This document shows, in pieces, positions 1-10,975 of a stretch of 64,000 nucleotides of DNA. The first letter of the stretch is position 1; each line of letters opens with the position of its first letter. The stretch spans positions 1 to 64,000 of the forward strand of contig QANY01013816.1 in the NCBI GenBank assembly GCA_003255025.1. Direction: 5' to 3'. The notes under the pieces were generated by a model. That model had not been told where the DNA came from. It saw nothing but the letters and a program-made list of their open reading frames with translations, and ran no database searches. A program made the translations under genes and the position numbers. Source of the DNA: Datisca glomerata. Taxonomy: Eukaryota > Streptophyta > Magnoliopsida > Cucurbitales > Datiscaceae.

Positions 1-180
1 AGTTTAGAGGTTGATGAAGGAGAGTGACCAGGTGGTACGAGAAAGATATTGCTGGAGACAGCAGCAGCAAGTCCTTTCCTTGGCAAGAAGAGCTCATATA
101 GACCATTCTTAAGCTTCACATGGAGAAGAGTAATCCCTATTGCTAGATCCTTTACAAAATAAAGGGTTGAATAAAAAATC
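1..180 (-). pseudogene. Ty1/copia-like pol fragment (pre-integrase region), partial
   Basis: Read on the minus strand, one frame stays open from about 180 down to the window edge and contains KDLAIGIT, LKNGLYELFLPR and a Ser/Ala-rich stretch. This resembles the segment of plant copia polyproteins between protease and the WHxRxGH pre-integrase motif, where 'xxNGLYxL' is common. The diagnostic histidine/cysteine zinc motif would lie beyond the window edge, so the call rests on a short stretch. Sequence above it (180-720, minus) has stops and no recognisable gag. The alternative is an unrelated chance ORF. Confidence 0.35.
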
Positions 181-719
181 ACATAGACAGGGTTATCTTG
201 TGTTAGTTTAGAAATGCTAATCAGATTTCCTTTTTCTTAAGCTTGAGGCCTTAAGCTTGCCTCCACATTTTAGTTGCTTCTTAGATTAAAAAAAAAACTC
301 TTTATTACCCAGCACATTATGAATAGTTCTCTCAGGTTGATCCCTCAATAGACTTTCCAAGTTCTTGACTATTTGCTCCCTAGCCAAAGTCATCTCTAAT
401 GAGGTCATCTCATCATTCTGTCCCACAAGGATATCTTATAACCCATACTGAAGCATCTTTTCAGTTCTTAAAAGGACATTCTCTTCACCTTGACTCTCTT
501 CCCACTCTCTAATAGATAAAGAGCTCTCACCATTTCTGAAGTTGTTAGGGCTGTTTGGTTCACCGTAACAAGCCTCCACACTTCTTCCTTAATATTGTTA
601 GCTAGAACATGGTTCACACCATCAGTGATACTGATAAAATAGTCTTTGAGAAATAGTCTCCAGGCCAGTACAGTCATTATGAATGCTTCCCTCTTCATCA
701 TCATCATCTATGGACTTAA

Positions 720-2460
720 CCATAGGAAAAGTCCCACCCAAGGTGGGCAAAACGAGTGAAAGCCAAACAAACCGCCTAGAGAGAGACTCTCACTTTGAGA
801 GAGAAGCTATGACAATGACGGCATACAAGTGAATACTTTTAGCTGTAGATTATATGCATCTTAGTGGGAAACATATTCACAATCGAATGATGCTTAATTT
901 GAGAATGCGAAAAGAACTACTATGGTTCGCATTTGATATTTTAATATATACAATATATAGTCAACGAATGAAAGGCAGTCATCTAAACATTACAAGGGTA
1001 TTTTTAGTTTTCAAAACTTTCTCTAAAAATAATGTAACTTTTAAGATGTGATAGATAATAAATTAATCAAACTATGCATTGAGTTTTTAAATTATTAACT
1101 TATTTAATTAATTTGAAAAAATTTAGTAATTAATAAATAATTTTTATTTAATAACTTTAAAGGAATTATAGCTAGTTATTTAATATAGAGAAAATTGAAT
1201 TATCTCTAAGAAAATTAAATAATATATTTTGAAATATAATTCAATTGTATCACAATTTTCAAAAACTTAGTGTGCTATATTTATAGGTAGTTATACAAAA
1301 TTTATAAATAAAATGTGAAATAGATAATTTAATTCTAATTACATCACTTTTTTTAAATTTTCTAGAGCCTATCTCTACTCTTAACTCTGAACATTTTTCC
1401 TGAAAACATATATGATGTTCTACAACTTTGTTGAATAATAATATATCAGTAAATGAAATAATAACAGTATAATATTGTCTTAATTTACTTTCTATAAATT
1501 GAAAATAAATAATTTAGTGTCAAATATATTTTTAAAATTCTCCTAAACACAACATTATTATAAATAATAATTACTAAAAATATAATAGATTCAATTACAA
1601 GTGCATCACATGTGTATATTGATCATAGCTAGTTAATTCGAAAAGGATAAAAATGATGAGTATTATCCGGTACGTATAATACAGATACTAAACGTTCAAG
1701 TATTCGGTATAAATTCAGTCAAATTAAATTACGGGATACCTAAAAAATTCGGATGCAAGTATTAACATGTATTATACTTTTTCATTTAAAATTTTTGACA
1801 TAAAAATACGGCTACAAAATTCAGTATGACAATTAACCCATTACTATTATTAAATTAGGATCATTCTTGAAGTACCCCAATCATATGCATACTTAATAAT
1901 AATCCATAATCCACAATTCACATATTAAAATATGACAATGTGTCTCTCATCATTCTAACTCCTTATTTTCTTCATCTACATATTAACTAATTATGAGGTC
2001 AACTTATCTACCCAATCTATTAAAGAAACTTATAATACATTTTTAAAGCAAAATGAAGATATATCAAGTCAAAAATATCTCTCTAATATAAGTCATTTAG
2101 TGTTTTTAATTTTATTGCTTCAGTGTATTTTTATGTAGTCAATTTAAAACAATATGTCTTAAAATTCTCAAAACAAGACACACATCATTATGTTGGTTTA
2201 AGAACGCAAAAACAAAAAAAATTAGGAATAGACAATTTTAGAGGGTGGTGTTTTAATGAATGTCAGTTTTTCAAAAGTTTTAGGTAAATAGCATATTTTC
2301 ATAATATTCAATAATTATAGATCAAAATGACCATAATCTAATTATGTGTGTGCTTGACAGATTTTTGGGTATATTAGTGGTATATAGTTGATATTCTAAT
2401 ATGGAAGATGCTTAAATTGAGGAACTAATAAATGTTCAGAATAATTCTTAAAATTTGATT
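720..2460. other. AT-rich gene-free stretch
   Basis: Very AT-rich DNA with poly-A/T runs and no ORF longer than about 65 codons. A TATA-rich stretch around 1080-1350 and short pieces such as the 'cggtacgtataatac' area near 1667 look like decayed transposon DNA. No termini or target duplication could be defined, and I see no gene. Confidence 0.5.
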
Positions 2461-2519
2461 AATTAAAGGAAGTCAATTAATACTAGACATCAATAAAAAA
2501 TTGAATTTTAAAAATCGTT

Positions 2520-3215
2520 AGAAACCGCTCAAAATCATGAAATTTCTGGGTCAATCAATGATATATCATTGATTGACTGATCACTCCATTCATCTCAATA
2601 TATTATAGCGGTGTTTGAAATATTTCGGGTCAATCAATGGGATGAGTCGAAGATATTTCAAACGCTCTTATAGTATATTGGGGCAATTGGATGATCATCT
2701 CATTGATTGACCCGAAAATGTTTAAATCTGTTATAGGGGGATTTGAAATATTTTGGGTCAATCAATGATATATCATTGATTGATTGATGATCAAATCATC
2801 CCAATATACTATAATGATGTTTGAAATATTTTTGGGTCAATCAATGACATATCATTAATTGATTGATAATCAAATCGTTACAGTCAATTATAAAGAGTGT
2901 TTGAAACATTTCTGGGCCAGTCAATATGATGAATCGAAGATATTTCAAATGCCCATATAATAGATTGGGATAATTAGATGATCATCTCATTGATTGACGT
3001 GAAAATATTTAAATCTATTATCAAAGCATTTGAAATATTTTTCGGGTCAATCAACGATGTAAAGAATTTTTTCGGTATGGGGAACGTTTTACGAACGATG
3101 TTGTAAAGAATAATTTAAAGAGATAATGAGATAATAAAGACATCATCATTTATGTGAAAACCCTTTAAATTTTGGTGCTTTAATTGAGAGTGAGAGAAAA
3201 ACTCGAGAAATCCCT
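2520..3215. repeat. Left outer inverted arm with palindromic tandem repeats
   Basis: About six degenerate units of roughly 80-90 bp each carry 'tttgaaatattt', 'gggtcaatcaatga' and its reverse complement 'tcattgattgaccc', so each unit can fold on itself. After the array (3055-3215) comes a non-repeated tail with 'attttttcggtatgg', 'aataatttaaagagata' and 'catcatttatgtgaaaaccc'. The reverse complement of 10700-10975 carries the same order of motifs, so this block and that one form a long inverted pair. No ORF is present. It is probably terminal or LTR-derived DNA of an old element, but I cannot name the family. Confidence 0.6.
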
Positions 3216-3439
3216 ACAAAAAGGCCAAAAACCAAATGAAACGCTCCATCAACAATGAAAGCAGAAATGGAAACGGCGACGAGTTTGGAGGCAGAGATGG
3301 GAATGACAACAAGTACAAAAGTGGAAATGGAATTAAAAATGGTAAACTCGTTCCTTACATATTCGATTGGCTTATTTCTTTTTCAATTTCTAAAAAAAGG
3401 GGGAGAGAATTTATTTGATTTGTAATAAACAAAGTCTTT

Positions 3440-4060
3440 AAAATGAGAAAGAATTCTCTTGAGAACTGGAAAGTCTTGAAAATGACAAAGAAATGTCCTG
3501 ATGGTGGGAAAAGAATTGTCTTGAGAATGGGAAAGTATTGAGAATGGAAAAGAAATGTCCTGACGGCAGAAAAAGAATTGTCTTGAGAACAGAAAAGTTT
3601 TGAGAATGGGAAAGAAATGTCCTTATGGAGGAAAAAGAATTGTCTTGAGAACGGGAAAGAAATGTCCTGACGGTGGGAAAGGAATTGTTTTCAAAACAGG
3701 AAAGTCTTAAGAATAGGAAAGAAATATCCTGACGACGGGAAAGGAAATGTCTTGAGAACGAGAAAGTCTTGAGAATGGGAAAGAAATTTCTTAACGGAGG
3801 GAAAGGAAATGTCTCGCGAACGGAAAAGTCTTGGGAACGGGAAAGAAATGTCTTGAGAATGGGAAAAGAATTGTCTTCACAATGAAAAAGCTATGAGAAC
3901 GGGAAAGAAATGTCCTAACGGCGGGAAAAGGAATGTCTTGAAAACGGGAATAGAAAGATCATGAAAACAGGAATGGATATGGGCACAGAAAATGGGAACA
4001 ACATCCACTACAGGTACAGCAACAGAAACGAGAGCAGCTATGAGTACGGAAAATAAAAAC
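3440..4060. repeat. GA-rich minisatellite, about 60-bp unit
   Basis: Roughly nine degenerate units contain 'gggaaagaaatgtcctgacgg', 'gaattgtcttgagaa' and 'cgggaaagtcttgagaa'. The strand is purine-rich throughout. Length varies between units because sub-blocks of about 20-30 bp were lost or gained. The opposite strand is open over 3877-4140 but only as low-complexity coding. It adjoins the inner inverted arm that begins near 4066. Confidence 0.7.
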
Positions 4061-4065
4061 GGGAA

Positions 4066-4570
4066 TGGAAACTGTAGATGTAAGAGTGTCAAGTGGGTGA
4101 GGTGCAGGAGTGGTCTAGTCCTAGCTCGTGATTGGAACAACGCCTGAAAACATTGGGAAGGACGTCGGGAGGTGAAGGGGGAGCACTCTAAATACTCAAG
4201 GGTGGTGACAAATGATTGCTCTCTCTCTCTCTAGAAGTGGAAGTTTCTCCCCTTCACATGAAGGAGGAGTCACATTTTTATAGGTGAACCAAAGGAGGGG
4301 AGACCATTGCAACTAATCCTTTAATTAGTTACAAGTCCGCTAATCGAATCATGCCACCTAAGCTGACTGATCATCCTTAGGTGAGTAAGAGGAGGATTAT
4401 GCATGAGCCAATAAGGTGGCGCCACATGGGCCTTTGTATAATGATCATGATCTAGGGAGAACATGCCTAGCCGGTGGGGCATAATGGTTGTGTTCACCCA
4501 ACGCCTCCTCTCAAGGGTTCTCTCAAACCAACCCTTCCCCAAGGTGGGAGAGTAGCACAACCTCAACGAC
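4066..4570 (-). repeat. Left inner inverted arm (about 500 bp) with outward TATA box
   Basis: The reverse complement closely matches 7983-8540, including the segment reading GWFERTxERRRWVN and MFSLDHDHYTK in both arms. Read on the minus strand it has a TATA-like CTATAAAA at 4283-4276, then a purine-rich leader with 'agagagag' and a pyrimidine/GC patch ending near 'ctagctcgtgattgg'. This order (AT-rich spacer, TATA, GA-rich leader) is typical of the U3/R part of a plant LTR, which is an inference. The shared 81-82 codon ORF differs by substitution between arms. It is probably a chance ORF preserved by common descent, not a gene. Confidence 0.65.
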
Positions 4571-4814
4571 TAGAGTGGTCATACTGAAGAGGTATGTCCC
4601 CCGTCCAGTATAACGTAGCATCGCCCCTAATCCTGCCAGTCCACAGCCTCTCAAACGTTACCATACAACCATACGTCCACCCAAGTCTTTGTCACTTGAC
4701 TTGGTTGTTTGTGATGTGATGACTCATTGCAATAGTGTAGCGGAGTGTCTTGTCTAAAGCGCGTAAACGTTGTCTCCAAGTTTCATTACGGAGGGTGATC
4801 CAGGCACTTCCATG
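4571..4814. other. Unique spacer in repeat core
   Basis: GC-richer than the flanks and without recognisable coding sequence. It separates the left inner arm from the 26-bp repeats. Confidence 0.4.
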
Positions 4815-4824
4815 GTACAACGAT

Positions 4825-4960
4825 GAGGGTGATATCAATGGTGCTACCATGGGGTGACATCAATGGTGCTACCATAGGGGTGACACCCTATGGTGCTGCC
4901 ATGGGGATGACCCCTACGGGTACCTTAGTGGCGGTACCTCAAGGGGTGCACCTCAGTGGT
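4825..4960. repeat. Short minisatellite, about 26-bp unit
   Basis: Three to four units of 'gggtgacatcaatggtgcta' followed by 'ccatg' or 'ccatag', decaying to the right into related 'ggggatgacccctacggg' pieces. Between 5040 and 5300 further degenerate 'ccatcatggctccat' and 'cctccatcatgg' motifs recur at about 30-bp spacing, so the 4.8-5.3 kb stretch is a second, older repeat field. Confidence 0.6.
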
Positions 4961-5700
4961 GACACTCCATGGTACGTACTTGGTGGAGACGCTCACGATA
5001 CGCCGTAAGAGTTACGTTTTACGGGTAGTCAACGTTGAGGTCGTCAACTCTCATGTACATTTCATATCAACACGCCACCATGGCTCCCATCCTGTGCATA
5101 CCAACCTGCCATCATGGCTCCATGACCCCGTGAGAAACAACCCGCTCCCACACAATAGGCACACAACTAACCTTCATATGATCAGCGCTAACTGAGTACC
5201 TCCATCATGGGTGCGCAACTGACTACCTCCACCATAGGCGTGCAGCCAACCTCCATCATGGTAGCACAACCAACCCTCACCAAAGGCACGTAAATGACCT
5301 CGCTCATGGCATCTAACCATCCTTCGTTGTAGGCTTTCAACCGCAAGCATTCACCCAGAACCATGTTCAACTGAATGTTTGAACTAAAATTCGGACTCTC
5401 GTACAAACTAATGTTACATTCAGCGATGCTCTTACTCTCTCCTCTTGGAGCACCTTTTGGAGAGCTTTCATGGGTAATGAAATGACCACTTCCAACAAGG
5501 ACGTTGTATGCGCTTGGGGAAAGTTAGCTTGATCCATTGTAGTAAAAGGTGGAGGTGTGCCAAGAAACACGAGATATGTTTCATTGATGACATAAGACCC
5601 TATGGTTACAATGAGATCATACGTTTAAGGGAATTTTACACATCCTTGACGGAGCAAGCTTTGATGCCTTTAATTGACAACACATGTGATAAGGTCACGC

Positions 5701-6960
5701 TTGGTCAAACGCATAGGTTCCAACGCCTTCACTTGAGAACGCCCATGATAGACGTCATGCTTGGTGATATGCATAGGCTTTCATGCCTCTACTTGAGAAC
5801 ACCCATGATAGACGTCATGCTTGGTAAGATGCATGGGCTTCCACACCTCTACTTAAAAACACCCATGATAGGCGTCATACTTGGTGAGATGCATAGACTT
5901 TCACGCTTCTACTCGAGAACACCCATGATAAACGTCATGCTTGGTGAGATGTATAGGCTTTCACGCCTCTACTTGAGAATACCCATGATAGACGTCATGC
6001 TTGGTGAGATGCATAGGCTTTCATGCCTCTACTTTAGAACACCCATGATAGACATCATGCTCGGTGAGATGCATAGACTTTCACTCATCCACTTGAGAAC
6101 ACCTATGATAGACGCCATGCTTGGTGAGATGCATAGGCTTTCACGCCTCTACTTGAGAACGCCCATGATAGACGTCATATTTGGTGAGATGCATAGACTT
6201 TCACACCTCTATTTAAGAACACCAATGATAGACATCATGCTTGATGAGATGCATAGGCTTTCACGCCTCTACTTGAGAACACCAATGATAAACGTCATGC
6301 TTAGTGAGTTGCATAGGCTTTCACACCTCTACTTAAGAAAACCCATGATAGACGTCATCCTTGGTGAGACGCATAGACTTTCACGCCTCTACTTGAAAAC
6401 ATCCATGATAAATGCCATGATTGGTGAGATGCATAGGCTTTCACGCCTCTATTTAAGAACACGCATGATAGACGTCATGCTTGGTGAGATGCATAAGCTT
6501 TCACACCTCTACTTGAGAACACCCATGATAAACGCCATGCTTAGTGAGTCGCATAGGCTTTCACGTCTCTACTTGAGTACACCTATGATAGACATCATGC
6601 TTGATGAGATACATAGGTTTTCACACCTCTACTTGAGAACACCCATGATAGATGTCATGCTCGGTGAGTCGTATAGGCTTTCACGCCTCTACTTGAGTAC
6701 ACCCATGATAGACGTCATGCTTGGTGAGATACATAGGCTTTCACGCCTCTACTTGAGAACACCCATGATAGACGTCATGCTCAGTGAGTCGTATAGGCTT
6801 TCACGCCTCTACTTGAGTACACCCATGATAGACGTCATGCTTGGTGAGATGCATAGATTTTCACGCCTCTACTTGAGAATACCCATGATAGACGTCATGC
6901 TTGGTAAGATGCATAGGTTTCCATGCCTCTACTTGAGAACATCCATAATAGACAACGTTC
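5701..6960. repeat. 60-bp minisatellite, 21 units with no length change
   Basis: Every 60 bases the pattern 'ttggtgagatgcataggc' + 'tttcacgcctctacttgag' + 'aacacccatgatagacg' + 'tcatgc' recurs, from 5701 to 6960, exactly 21 times without a single insertion or deletion. A degenerate unit lies at 5641-5700 and a partial one from 6961. Units differ by substitutions, often 3-8 per unit. As 60 is a multiple of three, the + strand stays open from 5508 to 6992 and would encode a 20-residue repeat of the form RLSRLYLRTPMIDVMLGEMH. No start context, promoter, signal peptide or known domain supports a real protein, and many changes between units alter residues. Best called a minisatellite with an incidental or relic reading frame. 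Confidence 0.9.
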
Positions 6961-7099
6961 TTTGTGAGATGCATACACGCACTCCTCGATGAAATGCATA
7001 CACACACTCCTCGATGAGATGCATACATGCACTCCTCAACGGAGGCTTTCACTCATTACTCGGCGGAGGCATACACACGCTCCTCGACGTAGGCTTCCG

Positions 7100-7560
7100 C
7101 GCACTCTCTGTCGGAGGCTCCCGCGCACTCCTTTGTGGATGCTCTCACGCACTCCCTAGCAGAGGCTCCCACACACTCCATAGCGGATGCTCTCGGGCAC
7201 TCCCTGGCGGATGCTCCCGGGAACTCCCTGGCAGATGCTCTTGGGCACTCCTTGGTTGTTGCTCACATGCACTCTGTTGCGTATGCTCCCATGCACTCCG
7301 ATGCGGATACTCCTGCGCACTCTGATCCAGATACTCTCGTGCACTCAATAACGGATGCTCACGCGCACCCCTTGGCGGATCCTCACGCGCACCCCTTGGC
7401 GGATGCTCATGTGCACTCTTGGCGAATGCTCCCGCACACTCATTGGTGGATGCTCCCGCACACTCATTGGCGAATGCTCCCGCGCAGTCCTTGGCGGATG
7501 CTCCCACGCACCCTTGGCGAATGCTCCCACACCCTCCCTGACGGAGGCACTCCAGCACCC
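7100..7560. repeat. 24-bp minisatellite, about 19 units
   Basis: Units of the form 'ggatgctcccgcgcactccttggc' broken as 'ggatgctcccgcgcac' + 'tccttggc' repeat with occasional one-base losses. GC-rich compared with all surroundings. Several frames on both strands are open because the 24-bp unit lacks stops. The + frame gives an 8-residue 'ADAxxHSL' periodicity. These overlapping ORFs are treated as products of repetition, not genes. Confidence 0.85.
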
Positions 7561-7614
7561 CCAGATGGAGGGGGAAGCAAAAATTTTGAACTTTTCCCCA
7601 TGGGGCGAAACAAA

Positions 7615-7840
7615 CCCTATAGCGGAGGCATGCTCAACAGAGGCATGTCTAACGGAGGCAAAATTTCCATGAATTTTCTTAACGGGGAAGCATGTTACAA
7701 TCACTCTATAGCGGGGGCATGTCTGATGGAAGTGAAATTTTCCATGTATTTTCCTAACGGGGGAGCATGTTACAAGTACCTTATAGCGGAGGCATGTTCC
7801 GCGAAGGGATGTCTGACTGAGGAAAAATTCTCAAAAAAAA
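7615..7840. repeat. About 85-bp tandem repeat, 2.5 units
   Basis: Units share 'atagcggaggcatg', 'ggaggcaaaatttccatg' and 'ttcttaacgggg(a)agcatgttaca'. They sit between the 24-bp array and the right inner arm and are less GC-rich than the 24-bp array. Confidence 0.65.
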
Positions 7841-7982
7841 TTCCAAGTACAAGGGTGAGTAACTCACTCACCCGAAGAGAGAAGTCCAAATTAGAGAGAG
7901 CTCAACTCCTACATTCACACAACCATCGTCCGTGAAAGCAAGATCTGCAAATAAAATAAAGACTTGGTTAGAGCAAGTCTAG

Positions 7983-8540
7983 ACATTGAGGGTGTGCTAC
8001 CCTCCCACCTTAGGAAGGGGTTGGTTTGAGAGAACCATTGAGAGGAGGCGTTGGGTGAACACCGCCGTTACACCCCACCGCCTAGGCATGTTCTCCCTAG
8101 ATCATGATCACTATACAAAGACCCACGTGGCGCCATCCGATTGGCTCATGTGTAATTCTCTTCTTACTCACCTAAGCATGATCAGTCAGCTTAGGTGGCG
8201 TGATTTGATTGGCGGGCTTGTAACTAATTAAGGGTTTAGTTGCAATGGTTCTCCCTCTTTTTGTTCACCTATAAAAGGGGGACTCCTCGTTCATTTGAAG
8301 GAGATTGGAAATTTAGAGAGAGAAGCTCTCACCTTAAAGAGAGAAGCGCACATTTCTAGAGTGAGAAACTTCAACTTCTAGAGAGAGAGCGCAAGCACTT
8401 TTCACCACCCTTGAGTGTCTAGAGTTCTCCCCTTCACCTCCCGACGTTTTCAGGCGTTGTTCCGGTCACGATCTAGGACTAGATCACTCATGCACCTCAC
8501 CCACTTGACACCCTTGCATCTACAGAAACTAAAATGGAAA
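7983..8540 (+). repeat. Right inner inverted arm with outward TATA box
   Basis: This is the inverted counterpart of 4066-4570. It begins near 'ggtgtgctaccctcccacc', carries 'ctataaaag' at 8269-8277, and continues with a GA-rich leader and 'cacctcccgacgttttcagg'. Relative to the left arm it has an extra purine-rich stretch after the TATA box (about 8300-8395). The TATA box points away from the minisatellite core, mirroring the left arm. LTR-like U3/R composition is inferred. No PBS or polypurine tract marks an LTR boundary. Confidence 0.65.
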
Positions 8541-8559
8541 CGGAAAAGGTTGGAAGGGT

Positions 8560-8940
8560 ATTACATGATAAATCTTATGTCATCATAAATATATGGAAGT
8601 CTACTTTTTTTGAAATTTTACGAAAATCAATTCAGAGCTCTCGATCAAAAGTTATGATAGTTTCCGTTGGTATTGTTCAGGAAAGTAAATATATTTGCGC
8701 TTTCCAAATTTAAATTTTAAACTGTACTGATTTAGATAGTATTATATGACACATTATATATAGTTAGAAAGATACGGATGTCTAATTCTTGAAGAATTTT
8801 TCAGAACTTGATTTGGAGCTCTTGAAAAAAAGTTATGACAATTTTCATCTAAGGCTGCTTAGGAAAGCAGATTATGCTTAGTGATCAACTTCAGAAATTA
8901 AACTGTATTTATTGGTAGTCAAATACATGGATAATCTTAT
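8560..8940. repeat. About 185-bp tandem repeat, two units
   Basis: Each unit contains 'aaaagttatga', a 'gagctct(c/t)gatcaaaa / gagctcttgaaaaaa' pair, 'caggaaagta / taggaaagca' and 'aaactgta'. The units are strongly diverged, so the duplication is old. Motifs of this type are frequent in plant gypsy LTRs, but no boundary is visible here. Confidence 0.5.
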
Positions 8941-9039
8941 ATCATATGAAAGATAGAGAAGCCTACTTATTGGAGAATTTAGGCTCCTATGGAACTATGG
9001 TCCCATTTTGATTTCCTTTTAAGAACGATGTTCGTAGAC

Positions 9040-9290
9040 ACTCCTAAGGACATGGTTCTTTATTTGAGCCTAAGTTCTCATCTCAAAAGAAAAGGGACAG
9101 TTCGTAAGTGCTTCTCTAAGAATGAAAATAGGGTCCTGGTTCTTTATTTGAACCTAAATTCTTGGAAAATGGCAATTCATAAGTCTTTCTCTCAGAATAA
9201 ATGAAATGAAGATGGGATCATGGTTCTTTATTTGAATCTAAATGGACGGATCATAAGTCCTTCTCTTTAAAGAAAATTAAAGTCGTATCC
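9040..9290. repeat. About 80-90-bp tandem repeat, three units
   Basis: Three decreasingly complete units share 'atggttctttatttgaacct', 'cataagtccttctct' and 'aagaaaa'. The + strand ORF at 8989-9204 falls inside and reflects the repeat. Confidence 0.6.
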
Positions 9291-10690
9291 TCAGGAACGG
9301 ATTTCACAACCGATAAGATATTTATTCTCTAACAAAGATCAAATCTACGAGAGTGGATTCTATTACAAAAGAAAATTGAACTAGAAGTGCTTGACAATAG
9401 ATTCTATTATAGAAATAGTTATTCTCAAGAGAAGTAAGAGCCAAAATTTTCCCAAGTGTTTCATAACAGATTTTGTTGAAAGCTTGAAGTTGGTACGGGA
9501 ACGGATATTGATCTCCAAAATTTTGTTAAAGTTTTAGAAGAAAGAATGAAGTACAACAAAAAGGGAGTTCAATAAAAGAAAATTTGCACAAACAAATTGA
9601 CACTCATTGATCGAAGCAGAAATACAAAGGAAAATTATCAATGAGCTTGTAGCAAAAGGAAACTGGAGAAACTCTACAATCAGTAGTTGTTCTCAAAAGT
9701 AGACTAGAAGTAATCTTCAAGCAAACCACTCCCTGTGATGGAAAAAGTGACAACGAAAAGGAGCTACACAGATAAAGAAGAGAGAAAATTTGCTAAGTCA
9801 CGAAGAAAGGAAAACTACCAAAAGATGAAAAAGGATATTGTTGCATCAACGGCGTCATTTTCAACAGAAGGGTTGGCAGCAGCATCCTCAACGGGGAGAT
9901 TAACAATGGCCTGCCAAATAGCTGCTTGAAAAATGTTTCGTGTGAAATACTTATAAACAGGAATGGGATGATGTAACAACAAATGAAGGAGAAGTAATCA
10001 CCATCAACAGCAAACTGACAAAAAAGTGGTTCGACAACCGCAAAGCATTTATAAATGGGAACAAAAAAACATAACGACAGAAAGTATATGAGAAACCACC
10101 ACTAGCAACAAACAGTCAAAAAAGTTCTCTGAAAAACTCATCGCATGACTCCAAGAAACACGTGAGAATAGAAGCGGGCAGACGTAACGTCAGAATAAAA
10201 AAAGATAAATCATTACACCTTAATGAATAAAATCTTATTGAGTGTAATGGGGATCAATGAATAAATAAAATCTCGCATGACACATGGCAGGATCTAGACC
10301 GAAGATTCTATCAAAGAGAAGAGGATCAAAATCGTAGAAGGGATAAGACAATTATGATTATTCGGTAGTGACAAGATAATATAGTGGATAAGTTGAGCAT
10401 GGGAGCCCATCAGGGGGCGCTCACTGACAAAATCACAATCAGCCAAAAGCATAGGGGGTGTGATCATTTCTCCCCTTTTGTTATTATTAATTTGACACCT
10501 TCTTAAACAACGCTAATATAAAGGCTCGGGTAATAAATGATAGGAGAGGGAGGATTTTCAGTGGAATCAGGGAGACAATCCAAGCAAATGTTTACTAAGT
10601 GAATTTTCATTTTTCCTCTTTTCTCTCATTACTGTCAAAATTCTTCTAACGAACAGGAGATTTCATCCAAGAAAATCTTTACAACAATGA
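9291..10690. other. Unassigned sequence in right half of the symmetric block
   Basis: Purine-rich, low-coding DNA. The largest + frame (9735-9929, KRSYTDKEERKFAKSRRKEN...) is basic and low-complexity with no recognisable domain and no counterpart elsewhere in the window. A TATA-like 'taatataaagg' lies near 10520, followed by a short leader, which again looks LTR-like. No gene supported. Confidence 0.4.
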
Positions 10691-10699
10691 TGTAAAATC

Positions 10700-10975
10700 T
10701 GAAACGCAAGTGAATGTCAGTAGCATTCCCGTGATTTTTCTCTCCTTTAAGGGTTTTTCATGTAAATGATGGTATCTTTTTTCTCTCATCATCTCTTTAA
10801 ATTATTATCTTTATTATCCCGTTTATAGAGGGTTTTCCATATCGAAAAAATCTTTTACAAACGATATATCATCGATTGGGCTGATCATCAAATCATCTCA
10901 ATATATTATAGTGGTGTTTGAAATATTTTCAGGTCAATCAATGATATCATTGATTGACCCGAATTTTTTTATTTT
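10700..10975. repeat. Right outer inverted arm
   Basis: The reverse complement matches the left outer arm in order: palindromic 'gggtcaatcaatgatatcat', the poly-T 'tcgaaaaaatc' segment, 'ataatttaaagagatgatgag' split as 'ataatttaaagag' and 'atgatgag', and 'catttacatgaaaaaccc'. Only one to two copies of the palindromic unit are present here, against about six on the left. Confidence 0.6.

Noticed and set aside
468..707. 79-codon minus ORF next to the copia-like fragment
   Set aside because: Considered as copia gag, but no gag wording, knuckle or spacing supports it.
2520..3060. Regular palindromic units considered as a CRISPR array
   Set aside because: Plant nuclear DNA, units degenerate, no unique spacers of constant length.
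7135..7935. 266-codon + strand ORF and overlapping minus ORFs
   Set aside because: Open only because the 24-bp repeat lacks stops; no domain or start support.
4321..8231. Conserved 81-82-codon ORF in both inner arms
   Set aside because: Both copies descend from the same repeated arm. The shared frame needs no selection and no domain was recognised.
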